The notes under the pieces: model-generated
Told to the model about the DNA's origin: nothing
The model's database searches: none
Seen by the model: only the letters and a program-made list of their open reading frames with translations
In this document: piece after piece, positions 15,809 through 24,529 of the stretch
Layout: every line of letters starts with the position of its first letter
Numbering within the stretch: position 1 is the stretch's first letter
Assembly (NCBI GenBank): GCA_963629305.1
Contig: CAVGIJ010000001.1
Span: forward strand, 119,868-183,867
Origin: UBA1227 sp963629305
GTDB taxonomy: Bacteria; Bacillota; Clostridia; Oscillospirales; Acutalibacteraceae
DNA length: 64,000 nt
Direction: 5' to 3'
Made by a program: the position numbers and the translations under genes

Positions 15809-18190
15809 TCAGCTTCTGAGTGTTGCTCCGAGTGATTCGACAGCCTTGATTGCCTTTTCTACAGCGGTTGAACACTCCTCATCAGTAAGAGTACGCTCTG
15901 CCGAACGGAATCTCAAGTTGAATGCAACGCTTTTCTTGTCGGCTCCGACCTGAGCGCCCTCGTATACGTCGAACAGTTCAATGTTTTCAAGAATCTTTCC
16001 GGTTGCTTTCTTTATCTCTTTTTCGAGATGAAGAACAGGAGTGTCGGAATTTACAACGAATGCAAGGTCACGTGTTGTTGCCGGGAATTTCGGAAGTGCC
16101 TTGTATGTGCGTACAAGGTCTGCCTTGAGATAGAGATACTCTACATTGACGGAGGCAATGTACGCTCTTCTTCCTATGTCGTAGTTTGAAAGAACTGTCG
16201 GATGAACCTCACCGAGAATTGCGAGCTCTTCACCGTCTACTGTTATTATTGCCGTTCTGCCCGGATGGAATACAGGGCAATCCTTCTTTGCTTCTACGTC
16301 ATAGTCATGTATACCGCATACTTCAAGGAGCTTTTCCACAACGCCTTTGAGCTTGAAGAAGTCGGCATCCTTGCCGTACATTCCGAGAACAAGCTGCTGA
16401 TCTTCATCGGGTAATTCCTGTGTTCCGTTTGAGGCATATGTCGTGGCAAGCTCGTAGAGATACGCTTTTTCATTTCTGTTGTTGTAGTTTCTTGAAAGTA
16501 CTTCAAGCATTGACGGAATTGCCGTTGTTCTCATAACGCTGGTGTCCTCGCCGAGCGGGTTTGAAATAACAACACAATTGCGAAGCTTTGATTCTTTCGG
16601 AAGGCATATCTTGTCATAGGATTTCGGACTTATGAATGAGAAAGTCTGAATCTCGGAAAGTCCGCAGCTTTGCATGGTTCTCTCGACGCGCTTGTTGAAG
16701 CTCTGCCGTACGGTAAGACCTGCTTTTGCAACGCCGCGAAGTTCTCTGTCCGGAATCTTGTTGTATCCGTAAAATCTTGCTATTTCCTCTGAGAGGTCGG
16801 CCTGATGTTCAATATCAATACGGAATGACGGTGCGGTAACGGTGCCGTTTTCAACAGTAAATCCTATCTTGCGCAGGATTTCTGCCTGCTCATCTGCGGA
16901 AACATTGATACCTATGAATTTGTTTGTCCACTCCGGCTCAAACGGAAGTACTACAGGCTCTTTCGGGGTTTTGTAGCAGTCAACTGTTCCGTTTACAACG
17001 TCGCCTGCGTCAAACATCTGTACAAGCTCAAGCGCACGGTTTAAGCATACGTCGCAGCTGTCGGGATTGAGCTGCTTTTCATAACGTGCGGATGCCTCTG
17101 TTCTCATGCCGAGATTCTTTGCGGTGCGTCTTACCGACGGGCCGTTAAAGCAAGCTGATTCAAATACGATAGTGTTTGTGTCGTCCATGATTCCGGAGTA
17201 TTCTCCGCCCATGACGCCGGCAACTGCTACAGGCTTTTCCTCGTCGGCGATAACCATCATTTCCTCAGTGAGGTTTCTCTCCTCACCGTCAAGGGTGGTT
17301 ATTGTTTCGCCGGCCTTTGCGTTTCTTACAATTACGTGATTTCCTTTGAGGAAGCGCAGGTCAAAAGCGTGCATAGGCTGACCGTATTCGAGCATTACGT
17401 AGTTTGTGATATCTACGATATTGTTTATAGGACGAACGCCGCATGCGCGAAGACGTTCTCTCATCCAGCGCGGTGACGGTGCAACGCGAACGTTTTTAAC
17501 AACGCCGCCGACGTAGCGATAACATTTGTCGGGAACCTCAATATCAACCTTGAGGTAGTCGTTTACGTCCTCTGTACCCGGTTTTACCTCAGGAGTGTGG
17601 AGATTTAGCGGTACACCGTAGGTTGCAGCCGTTTCTCTCGCAAGACCGATAACCGAAAGGCAGTCGGGTCTGTTCGATGTAATTTCAAACTCCACAACCG
17701 TATCATTAAGACCGATAGCGTCGTGTATGTCCATACCGAGTGTATGGTCGCAGTCATCACCGAGTACAAATATACCGTCCTCTATGGCATAAGGGAAGTC
17801 ATGTGTTGTGAGGCCGAGTTCTCCGAGTGAGCAGAGCATTCCCTCTGATTTTACACCGCGGAGCTTGCCTGTTGTTATCTTGTGTCCGCCGGCAACTACC
17901 GACTTGTTAAGTGCAACCGGGACAATGTCGCCCTTCGTGAGGTTCTGAGCCCCTGTGACTATCTGGAGTTTTTCCTCTTCTCCGACATCAATTTCACAGA
18001 CCCAAAGATGGTCTGAGTCCGGGTGACGTGTGAGTGAGAGAACCTTACCCACAACAATATTTTTAAGTTCCGCACCTTCGTGCTCATATGATTCGACTTT
18101 TGATCCGGAGAGGGTGAGTGCCTCTGAAAAATCTCTGTCTTTTGCATCAATCGTTACGTAATCCGCAAGCCATTTCTTTGATAAATTCAT
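15809..18190 (-). CDS. pheT: Phenylalanyl-tRNA synthetase beta subunit
   Basis: This 793-residue subunit forms the (alpha beta)2 enzyme with PheS and charges tRNA-Phe. The N-terminal tRNA-binding OB domain (about 40-150) shows VVGKVLSLTRHPDSDHLWVC. The B3/4 domain (about 210-390) carries the editing region, B5 follows, and the C-terminal FDX-ACB anticodon-binding domain starts near 700 (PKFPATTRDLAFVV). All domains appear intact and the length is typical. It starts 15 bases after pheS and shares its T-box control. Confidence 0.98.
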   Translation of the reverse strand: MNLSKKWLADYVTIDAKDRDFSEALTLSGSKVESYEHEGAELKNIVVGKVLSLTRHPDSDHLWVCEIDVGEEEKLQIVTGAQNLTKGDIVPVALNKSVVAGGHKITTGKLRGVKSEGMLCSLGELGLTTHDFPYAIEDGIFVLGDDCDHTLGMDIHDAIGLNDTVVEFEITSNRPDCLSVIGLARETAATYGVPLNLHTPEVKPGTEDVNDYLKVDIEVPDKCYRYVGGVVKNVRVAPSPRWMRERLRACGVRPINNIVDITNYVMLEYGQPMHAFDLRFLKGNHVIVRNAKAGETITTLDGEERNLTEEMMVIADEEKPVAVAGVMGGEYSGIMDDTNTIVFESACFNGPSVRRTAKNLGMRTEASARYEKQLNPDSCDVCLNRALELVQMFDAGDVVNGTVDCYKTPKEPVVLPFEPEWTNKFIGINVSADEQAEILRKIGFTVENGTVTAPSFRIDIEHQADLSEEIARFYGYNKIPDRELRGVAKAGLTVRQSFNKRVERTMQSCGLSEIQTFSFISPKSYDKICLPKESKLRNCVVISNPLGEDTSVMRTTAIPSMLEVLSRNYNNRNEKAYLYELATTYASNGTQELPDEDQQLVLGMYGKDADFFKLKGVVEKLLEVCGIHDYDVEAKKDCPVFHPGRTAIITVDGEELAILGEVHPTVLSNYDIGRRAYIASVNVEYLYLKADLVRTYKALPKFPATTRDLAFVVNSDTPVLHLEKEIKKATGKILENIELFDVYEGAQVGADKKSVAFNLRFRSAERTLTDEECSTAVEKAIKAVESLGATLRS

Positions 18191-18205
18191 GTTTTGGCAC
18201 CTCCC

Positions 18206-19225
18206 TTAAAATTGCTCGAGGAAACGCATGTCGTTTTCATAAAGCATACGCATATCGTCGAGACCGAATCGGAACATTACTATTCTTTCAAGTCCTATAC
18301 CGAATGCAAATCCGGAATACTTTTCAGGATCTACGCCGCCGTTTTTGAGAACCTTCGGGTGAACCATTCCGCCGCCGAGGATTTCAATCCAGCCCTCGCC
18401 TTTGCACATCGGGCAACCCTTGCCTCCGCATTTGAAGCATGAGATGTCAACTTCGCATGACGGCTCGGTGAACGGGAAGTGGTGCGGACGAAGTCGGGTC
18501 TTTGTGTTTGGACCGTAGAGCTTCTTTGCCCACATATCAAGCGTTCCCTTAAGGTCTGCCATTGTTATTCCCTCGTCTACGACAAGTCCCTCAATTTGAT
18601 GGAAGAGCGGGGAGTGAGTTGCGTCAACTGCGTCACTTCTGTAAACACGTCCCGGCGCAATGATGCGTATGGGCGGCTGTTTGTTCTCCATAACTCTTAT
18701 TTGTACGGGAGAGGTCTGTGTGCGCAGAAGCATGTTTTCCGTGATGTAAAATGTATCCTGTGTATCTCTTGCCGGATGATCCTTCGGTATATTGAGTGCC
18801 TCAAAGTTGTAGTGATCCCACTCAACCTCAGGCCCCTCGGCAATGTCAAATCCCATTCCCATAAAGATGTCCTCAACCTCGTCGAGAACTATTGAAAGAG
18901 GATGCTTGTGTCCGAGTTCACACGGTGTTCCCGGGAGTGTAACGTCTATTGTTTCCGTTTCAAGCTTTTTCTGCTGTTGAAGTGCTTTGAGCTCTGTGAC
19001 CTTTTCATCTATCTCGTTTGAGATGTACTCACGAATCTCATTTGCAACCTGTCCGATAACGGGACGTTCCTCCGGAGAGAGTCCGCCCATCTGTTTAAGA
19101 ACGGCAGTGAGTTCACCCTTCTTTCCGAGAAACTTTACTCTGATTTTGTCGAGTTCTTCAAGTGAAGGAGCATCTTTGAGTGCTTCTTCGGCATTCTTAC
19201 GAATTGACTCAAGCTGTTGTTTCAT
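18206..19225 (-). CDS. pheS: Phenylalanyl-tRNA synthetase alpha subunit
   Basis: This is a 339-residue catalytic subunit of class II. The N-terminal coiled-coil (MKQQLESIRKNAEEAL, FLGKKGELTAVLKQM) contacts tRNA. Class II motifs follow: GHKHPLSIVLDEVEDIFMGM in the linker to motif 1, DTFYI, the motif 2 region RVYRSDAVDATHSPLFHQIEG, FTEPSCEVDISCF, and motif 3 GFAFGIGLERIVM. The open frame continues upstream through the T-box leader, but translation should begin at ATG 19225, which has GGAAAGG before it and matches the family N-terminus. It is the first gene of pheST. Confidence 0.98.
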   Translation of the reverse strand: MKQQLESIRKNAEEALKDAPSLEELDKIRVKFLGKKGELTAVLKQMGGLSPEERPVIGQVANEIREYISNEIDEKVTELKALQQQKKLETETIDVTLPGTPCELGHKHPLSIVLDEVEDIFMGMGFDIAEGPEVEWDHYNFEALNIPKDHPARDTQDTFYITENMLLRTQTSPVQIRVMENKQPPIRIIAPGRVYRSDAVDATHSPLFHQIEGLVVDEGITMADLKGTLDMWAKKLYGPNTKTRLRPHHFPFTEPSCEVDISCFKCGGKGCPMCKGEGWIEILGGGMVHPKVLKNGGVDPEKYSGFAFGIGLERIVMFRFGLDDMRMLYENDMRFLEQF

Positions 19226-19246
19226 ATTTTTTTCCTTTCCGGGCGT

Positions 19247-19480
19247 AAAAAAAACTCCGCCCCTAAAATAAGGGACGAAGTATGACTCCGCGGTACCACC
19301 CAATTTCCCGGAACAAAATTCCGGGCACTCAATGACCCGTCTCGTGGGTTTACGTGAAATGCTCGGGAGTGAACTTCCGCATGTGTCCTTTGTACAAGCT
19401 TTCAGCCGGTGACAAGTACTCTCTTTAAAAGGCATGTTCGTGCGTACTCTTTCCTTCAATGCATCTCAATATTGAATTAC
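19247..19480 (-). promoter_or_regulatory. T-box riboswitch leader (tRNA-Phe) of pheST
   Basis: On the minus strand the conserved T-box TGGGTGGTACCGCGG occupies about 19288-19302. It is followed by the intrinsic terminator (stem 19271-19281 with 19254-19263, then a T run to 19247). A stem III hairpin lies at about 19304-19326. In the stem I region a UUC phenylalanine codon (plus-strand 19371-19373) sits in a GAAGTTCAC context, as expected for the specifier loop, and an AGAGAG motif follows the distal side. Uncharged tRNA-Phe should stabilise the antiterminator and turn pheST on. Together with the promoter this fills the gap before pheS. Confidence 0.95.
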
Positions 19481-19487
19481 GCAGAAC

Positions 19488-19516
19488 ATTCTAACACGTT
19501 ATAATCTGTTTTTCAA
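19488..19516 (-). promoter_or_regulatory. Sigma-A promoter of the pheST T-box transcript
   Basis: On the minus strand TTGAAA (19511-19516) and TAGAAT (19488-19493) are 17 bases apart. Transcription would begin near 19481, just ahead of stem I of the T-box. Confidence 0.88.
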
Positions 19517-19635
19517 GAATAAATATAAATAAAGAAGATTATAGGGACTTTTGCAAACAATAACTTTGTGTTAAAATTTATGTTGTTTATAACAGCATTT
19601 TGTTTATAACGGAATTTTAAATTGCAGGTGTGTGT

Positions 19636-20007
19636 ATGAAGATTGTAACGGGTATTGACTCGGTTGAAATCGCAAGGGTTAAAAAACTCATGGAAAGAGA
19701 GCGCTTCTTCGGTGAAATTCTCGGGAAAGAAGAATTGGCCATGTACAAGGAACGCGGACTTAAAGCCGAAAGTATTGCAGGCGCTTTCTGTGCAAAAGAG
19801 GCTTTCGGAAAAGCACTCGGCACGGGTATCTCCGGCTTTTCATGGAATGAGGTTGAGATTTTACATGATGAAAAGGGTAAACCGTATTACAGCTTTTCCG
19901 GGAACGCAAAAGAAATTGCCAAGACTGCGGGTCTCGTATTTGACCTGAGTATTACTCATACGAAAACCACGGCAACCGCAATTGCCATCGGTTATAAAAG
20001 TGAATGA
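19636..20007 (+). CDS. acpS: Holo-[acyl-carrier-protein] synthase AcpS
   Basis: This is a 123-residue phosphopantetheinyl transferase that activates acyl carrier protein with the CoA-derived arm. It has the family start GIDSVEIARV (Mg-binding Asp), AGAFCAKEAFGKALGTGI with the catalytic Glu-Lys region, and the terminal LSITHTKTTATAIAI. I chose ATG 19636, since GCAGGTG serves as its ribosome site; GTG 19630 lies inside it. The 119 bases between the pheST promoter and this start have several AT-rich -10-like words (TAAAAT, TATAAC) but no pair I can single out. The gene order acpS-nnr-(alr)-mazF is conserved in Firmicutes and is partly kept here. Confidence 0.96.
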   Translation: MKIVTGIDSVEIARVKKLMERERFFGEILGKEELAMYKERGLKAESIAGAFCAKEAFGKALGTGISGFSWNEVEILHDEKGKPYYSFSGNAKEIAKTAGLVFDLSITHTKTTATAIAIGYKSE

Positions 20008-20052
20008 CAACTTTGAAATTAACATTTTCTATACCATTTTGGGGGTGCTGTC

Positions 20053-21618
20053 TTGAAAGTATATACCGCAAGTGAAATAAGACTTGTTGAGGAACGTGAA
20101 AATGAAATCGGTATAAGGTTTATACGACTTATGGAGAATGCGGGGGCGGCGTGCGCGAAACAAGTTGTTAAGTATGTTTCGGAACATTTCGCGGACGTTG
20201 TTTCGCCGCAGTCATTTGTGAAAATATGTATAGTTTGCGGCAAAGGCAAAAACGGCGGAGACGGTTTTGTCATCGCACGCAAACTGGCTGAAAACGGTTA
20301 CAATGTGTCTGTCGTTTTGGGACTTGGCGCCCCCGCAGCGGCGGATGCGGTCGAGATGTATGAAAAGGCTGTCGACCTCGGCGTGAAAATCCTCCGTTTT
20401 GACCGCGACCGCACCGCATCCGAAAATGCAATCATGAGTGCCAACGTGATTGTCGATTGTATATTCGGAATCGGATTTCACGGAGCTCCGGATTTTGTTA
20501 CAAAAACATTGTTTTCATTGATAAATTCCTCATGTGCCCATGTTATTGCAATAGACGTACCGAGCGGAGTTGATACTGATAACGGAACATATGAGGATGA
20601 GTGTGTGAGGGCTGATCTCACACTTGCGATTACAACTTTAAAGCCCGCGCATGTATTGCTTCCGTCAAGGGAATTCTGCGGAAATGTCAAGGTCCTTGAA
20701 ATCGGAATTTCAAATGAAGCCCTGGATGTCGTATCTCCCAAGATGATTACTCTTTCGGGGGCTGAGCTCTATAAATTTTTGCCTGTACGTGAAACCGATT
20801 CACATAAAAATGATTTTGGTCATGTTTTGATAGTTGCCGGAAGCGAATGTATGCCGGGCGCGGCGTGCTTTGCGACGAATTCGTCCGTTCACTCGGGAGC
20901 GGGTCTTGTGACCGCGGCTTTTCCAAGTCAGGCTTATCCGTCACTTGCGTCTCATACTACCGAGGCCATGCTTATGCCTCTTCCGGGTGACGTCAGCGGA
21001 TGCATGTCACCCGGTGCCGCAGCAATCATCCGTGAAATTCTTCCCCGCTTTGACACGGTGGTTATAGGACCGGGACTCGGAAAAAGTGTAGGTGTCAAAG
21101 CGGTCGTAAACACCGTTCTCACGGTGTTTGACAAAACCATAGTTCTTGATGCTGACGGCCTTAACGCCATCTCTGACAATCCGTTCGTCCTCAAGGAGTC
21201 TTCTGCTGACATAATCATCACTCCGCACCCCGGCGAGATGGCGAGACTTTGCGGCAAAACAGTCGGTGAGATTCAACTTGACAGACGTGAGACGGCGACT
21301 GAGTTTGCAAAAGAATACGGCGTTACGGTTTTACTGAAAGGCGCCGCAACGCTTGTCTGCGACAAAAACGGCCTTTGCTACGTGAACAGAAGCGGAAATC
21401 CGGGCCTTGCCAAGGGCGGAAGCGGAGATGTTTTGTCGGGACTTATCGGAGGTCTTGCCGCGGCGGGACTTACTCCGTTTGAGGCAGCATCTGTCGGAGC
21501 ATTCATTCACGGAACAGCCGCGGATTTTGCGAGAGATAAAAAGTCTATGTCCGCCATGACGGCAAATGACGTAACTTCGTGCTTCGCGGACGTTTTCAGA
21601 GAAGCTGAACAGTCATAA
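20053..21618 (+). CDS. nnr: Bifunctional NAD(P)H-hydrate epimerase and dehydratase
   Basis: This is a 521-residue repair enzyme for hydrated NAD(P)H. The N-terminal YjeF_N epimerase domain (about 1-210) contains ENAGAACAKQV, CGKGKNGGDGFVIAR and IAIDVPSGVDTDNG. The C-terminal ribokinase-like ADP/ATP-dependent dehydratase domain (about 230-515) contains KNDFGHVLIVAGS, VIGPGLGK, LDADGLNA, TPHPGEMARL and the anion hole GNPGLAKGGSGDVLSG. TTG 20053 is used as start, behind GGGGGTG. It follows acpS by 45 bases and ends at a strong terminator. The alanine racemase gene often found next is missing, and only a mazF scrap follows. Confidence 0.96.
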   Translation: MKVYTASEIRLVEERENEIGIRFIRLMENAGAACAKQVVKYVSEHFADVVSPQSFVKICIVCGKGKNGGDGFVIARKLAENGYNVSVVLGLGAPAAADAVEMYEKAVDLGVKILRFDRDRTASENAIMSANVIVDCIFGIGFHGAPDFVTKTLFSLINSSCAHVIAIDVPSGVDTDNGTYEDECVRADLTLAITTLKPAHVLLPSREFCGNVKVLEIGISNEALDVVSPKMITLSGAELYKFLPVRETDSHKNDFGHVLIVAGSECMPGAACFATNSSVHSGAGLVTAAFPSQAYPSLASHTTEAMLMPLPGDVSGCMSPGAAAIIREILPRFDTVVIGPGLGKSVGVKAVVNTVLTVFDKTIVLDADGLNAISDNPFVLKESSADIIITPHPGEMARLCGKTVGEIQLDRRETATEFAKEYGVTVLLKGAATLVCDKNGLCYVNRSGNPGLAKGGSGDVLSGLIGGLAAAGLTPFEAASVGAFIHGTAADFARDKKSMSAMTANDVTSCFADVFREAEQS

Positions 21619-21632
21619 AAACGATAATGCCC

Positions 21633-21670
21633 GAGCGTGTAAAGCAGATTTGCTTTACACGCTCTTTTTT
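21633..21670 (+). terminator. Intrinsic terminator after nnr
   Basis: Perfect 14-bp arms (21633-21646 and 21651-21664) enclose a 4-base loop and are followed by six T. Confidence 0.95.
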
Positions 21671-21697
21671 GTGTCAAATACGTGTTTTCGGACATAA

Positions 21698-21921
21698 AAT
21701 GATGTCGGAAATAAATTCAGTCCTACGGTAATTGCCGCCGCAATAACGAGTCAGAAGCTAAAGGCTTCACTGCCGACTCACATAGAACTGAATGCCGAGT
21801 GCTGCGGGCTTTCAAAGGACTCTATTGTTCTTCTTGAACAGGTTTTGACACTTGATAAAAAAAGACTTCGTGAACACATAGGTACATTGTCAGTATGGGG
21901 CTTAAACCGGCAATCGCGTAA
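21698..21921 (+). pseudogene. mazF: mazF/ndoA toxin remnant (N-terminus and internal piece lost)
   Basis: This stretch encodes NDVGNKFSPTVIAAAITSQ, then KASLPTHIELNAECCGLSKD, SIVLLEQVLTLDKKRLREHI and GTLS, which is the middle of the MazF/NdoA endoribonuclease. The first 30 or so codons are absent: a stop (TAA 21695-21697) directly precedes it and no start is available. After GTLS the frame shifts at about 21892 to SMGLKPAIA and a stop at 21919-21921, which matches the normal MazF C-terminus, so roughly 10-20 codons were lost there too. It lies in the canonical place after acpS-nnr. The 472 bases between nnr and tmk hold only this remnant, two terminators and the tmk promoter. Confidence 0.85.
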
Positions 21922-21924
21922 TTT

Positions 21925-21964
21925 CTGTCGGGTCAGACATTTTGTATGATCCGACAGTTTTTTT
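21925..21964 (+). terminator. Intrinsic terminator after the mazF remnant
   Basis: CTGTCGG (21925-21931) pairs with CCGACAG (21951-21957), extended by TCA/TGA inside, and seven T follow. It is probably the original mazF terminator. Confidence 0.85.
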
Positions 21965-21975
21965 ATGCTTTTTAC

Positions 21976-22004
21976 TTGTAACCAAATAGGGATTTTGTTA
22001 TAAT
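21976..22004 (+). promoter_or_regulatory. Sigma-A promoter of the tmk unit
   Basis: TTGTAA (21976-21981) and a consensus TATAAT (21999-22004) are 17 bases apart, with the tmk start 86 bases downstream. Confidence 0.88.
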
Positions 22005-22090
22005 AACTAACATCTATGGGATTTTACATTTTTTAGGTATTATATTTGAATAATTATTGACTATCACCGAAACAGTAAAAGGCAGTGAAC

Positions 22091-22774
22091 ATGAAAAGAC
22101 TTATTGTTATTGAGGGGCTTGACGGCTCCGGCAAATCAACTCAGACAGAAATTCTTAAAAGTGAACTTGAAGAAGCGGGAACAGAGCTTCGGCAGATAAA
22201 ACTTCCGGATTACGAAAATCCATCCAGCTCACTTGTACGGATGTATCTTGCGGGGGATTTCGGAACAAAACCGGACGACGTAAATGCATATGCCGCATCC
22301 AGCTTTTATGCTGTTGACAGGTTCGCAAATTACACTGTTAAATGGAAAACAGACTACGAGGACGGCAAGCTTATTCTCGCAGACCGTTACACAACCTCGA
22401 ACGCATCACATCAGATGACAAAGCTTAAAAAGAGTGAATGGGATCACTACCTTGAGTGGTTGTCGGACTTTGAATACGTGAAAATGGGAATTCCCAAGCC
22501 GTCACTTGTTGTATTTCTTGACATGCCCGTTGAAGTTTCACAAAAGCTTATGACAGGGCGCTACAGCGGTGACGAGACTAAAAAAGATGTACACGAAGCT
22601 GACGTTGAATACCTTAAAGCCTGCCGTGAAGCGGGACTTTACGCCGCTGAAAAACTCGGATGGAAGGTAGTAAAATGCTACGACGGCGACAAACCGAGAA
22701 CCATAGACGAAATTGCCGCAGACATCCGCTTTATTGTTTTTGAAAAGATCTTTTCCGGAGATAAAAATGCTTGA
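22091..22774 (+). CDS. tmk: Thymidylate kinase
   Basis: This is a 227-residue kinase phosphorylating dTMP to dTDP. The P-loop EGLDGSGKST is at residues 8-17, the DR motif is in ILADRYTTSNASHQ, and the lid region near 155-165 is RYSGDETKKD. It is a little longer than typical Tmk (about 205-215), with a distinctive YVKMGIPKPSLVVFLDMP stretch that some clostridial homologues share. I chose ATG 22091; a GTG at 22085 is in frame, but the AAAGGCAG element fits ATG. The next gene begins before this one ends. Confidence 0.9.
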   Translation: MKRLIVIEGLDGSGKSTQTEILKSELEEAGTELRQIKLPDYENPSSSLVRMYLAGDFGTKPDDVNAYAASSFYAVDRFANYTVKWKTDYEDGKLILADRYTTSNASHQMTKLKKSEWDHYLEWLSDFEYVKMGIPKPSLVVFLDMPVEVSQKLMTGRYSGDETKKDVHEADVEYLKACREAGLYAAEKLGWKVVKCYDGDKPRTIDEIAADIRFIVFEKIFSGDKNA

Positions 22775-23657
22775 ATTTCGAAAACCGCTGCTTTCAGATA
22801 AAAAATGGATTGATGACGCACTTCAAGGTTCCGGGCGAATGGGCTCGGAGGCGTGTTTCGGAAACCTGTTCATGTGGTGCGACACTTATGACTGCACTGT
22901 CGCCGAGAAAAACGGGACGCTTTTGTGCAAAGCGCGAAACAGCTTTACTTATCCCGTGGGCGGCGCAGATCCCGACGCAGTTTTCCGTGATCTTGCGGAG
23001 CACTATTTTTCCGAAAATAAGCAGTTGAATCTTCACGGACTCTGTGATGATCAGGTCAAAAAAATTGAAAGCGATTATCCCGGTGAGTTTGTTTTCTCAC
23101 AGGACAGGGATTCATCGGATTACATCTACAGCGTTTCGGAGTTGGCAACGCTTTCGGGAAAAAAGTATCACGGAAAAAGAAATCATATTTCATTTTTTGA
23201 AAAAACTTTTGACTGGACATATGAAGAGATGACACTTGACAGCGCAAAAGAGTGTCTTGACTTTTCGGCATACTGGATGAAGACAAACAAAGATAAGATT
23301 GAGCTTGGTGCCGATGACGAATACATCGCCATAGAAAAAGCTCTTAAGTATTTTGATGCATTGTTATTTCGCGGGGGCATTCTCCGGGTGCAGGGTGATA
23401 TTGTTGCCTATACCTTCGGTGAGCAGATTTCGGACAAATTGTTCTGTACTCACGTTGAAAAGGCGGTTTCCGATATTCGCGGTGCATACCCGATGATAAG
23501 CAGGGAATTTGCCAGACACACTATCAACAACTATGAACTTGTAAACAGGGAAGAGGATCTCGGTATTCCGGGGCTTCGCAAGGCAAAGGAGTCTTACAAA
23601 CCTGAACTTTTGCTCATAAAATACACAGCCGTATCTGCGAAGGAGAACCTTGTATGA
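22767..23657 (+). CDS. DUF2156 / phosphatidylglycerol lysyltransferase C-terminal-like protein
   Basis: This 296-residue soluble protein resembles the stand-alone C-terminal (double GNAT-like) domain of MprF-type aminoacyl transferases, DUF2156. Typical elements are the opening LEFRKPLLSDKKWIDDAL, CFGNLFMW, GKKYHGKRNHISFFEK (the 'KK.H.KRN.I..F' region) and HVEKAVSDIRGAYPMISREFA near the end. There is no membrane flippase part, so it is not itself a classical MprF. Stand-alone proteins of this type are common in Clostridia and their acceptor is not known. ATG 22767, behind CCGGAG, overlaps the tmk 3' end by 8 bases. Confidence 0.85.
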   Translation: MLEFRKPLLSDKKWIDDALQGSGRMGSEACFGNLFMWCDTYDCTVAEKNGTLLCKARNSFTYPVGGADPDAVFRDLAEHYFSENKQLNLHGLCDDQVKKIESDYPGEFVFSQDRDSSDYIYSVSELATLSGKKYHGKRNHISFFEKTFDWTYEEMTLDSAKECLDFSAYWMKTNKDKIELGADDEYIAIEKALKYFDALLFRGGILRVQGDIVAYTFGEQISDKLFCTHVEKAVSDIRGAYPMISREFARHTINNYELVNREEDLGIPGLRKAKESYKPELLLIKYTAVSAKENLV

Positions 23658-24517
23658 ATCACACCGTTGAATTTGCAAATCCTGCGGATTTTGAAAATCT
23701 TGCCGCCATATGGCGCATGGCTTTTTCCGACACCGATGAGTTTATAAACACATTTTTCAGGACGATGAACAAGGACGGTTACACATTGGTCTCAAGAGAA
23801 TCGGGTGTTGCGGTTTCAAGTGCATTCTTACTGGAAGCACAGCTCGTGATAAAAGGAAAGCCATACAGTGCGTATTATTTCTACGCTGCTGCCACACACC
23901 CGAATTACAGAGGGCGCGGACATATGGCTGCAATAATAAATGAGGCCGAAAAGCTCGCGACAGAGCGCGGAATTGATTTTATTGTTCTCGTTCCGGCGGA
24001 GGAAAGCCTTTTTAATTACTATGCGAAATTCGGCTTTGAGACAAAATTTTATAAGAGAGTTCTCTACTTCTCAAAAGATGAACTTTCAAAGCTTGCCGTG
24101 AAACCGGACATGACAGACGCATTTTCTCTGAACATCTTTGAGACACGTCAGACGGCGCTCGGTCTTTACGACTTTCTCAACTGGGGTTCACAGGCACTTA
24201 AATTTGCCATGTACGTACACGACTGTGAAAGCGGATCCGTTGCATTTGTAAGTGACGGATATGCACTTTACAACGTGGGAAAGGACACCGTATACGTTAA
24301 GGAGATGTGTACGCTTTCAGATCCCGGTGAGTTGTTTACTATGCTTCTCATGGAGGATGAGGCTGAGAAGTTTACAATAAATCTTCCGGTTGATGATCCG
24401 CTGCACTCACAAAATGAAAAGACAGTTCCCGAGGGAATGTGCCTCGGACTTAACGAAGAGGCTAAAATGGCGCTTTCATCAGTTAAACATGCTTATATTG
24501 GCATAACGCTTGGATAA
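23654..24517 (+). CDS. GNAT family N-acetyltransferase
   Basis: This is a 287-residue protein with an N-terminal GNAT domain. The acetyl-CoA binding motif A is AATHPNYRGRGHMAAIINEA (about 81-100), followed by RGIDFIVLVPAEESLFNYYAKFGF in two pieces, the usual beta5/alpha4 segment. The C-terminal half (about 140-287) looks like the extra domain of Eis-like acetyltransferases but is weakly conserved. The start ATG 23654 overlaps the preceding stop by 4 bases (ATGA), so it belongs to the tmk operon. The substrate is unknown. Confidence 0.88.
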   Translation: MNHTVEFANPADFENLAAIWRMAFSDTDEFINTFFRTMNKDGYTLVSRESGVAVSSAFLLEAQLVIKGKPYSAYYFYAAATHPNYRGRGHMAAIINEAEKLATERGIDFIVLVPAEESLFNYYAKFGFETKFYKRVLYFSKDELSKLAVKPDMTDAFSLNIFETRQTALGLYDFLNWGSQALKFAMYVHDCESGSVAFVSDGYALYNVGKDTVYVKEMCTLSDPGELFTMLLMEDEAEKFTINLPVDDPLHSQNEKTVPEGMCLGLNEEAKMALSSVKHAYIGITLG

Positions 24518-24529
24518 AGGAGAATTATC

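Noticed and set aside
19226..19459. Upstream extension of the pheS open frame
   Set aside because: The extension is the T-box leader read in frame by chance; the family N-terminus and ribosome site place the start at 19225.
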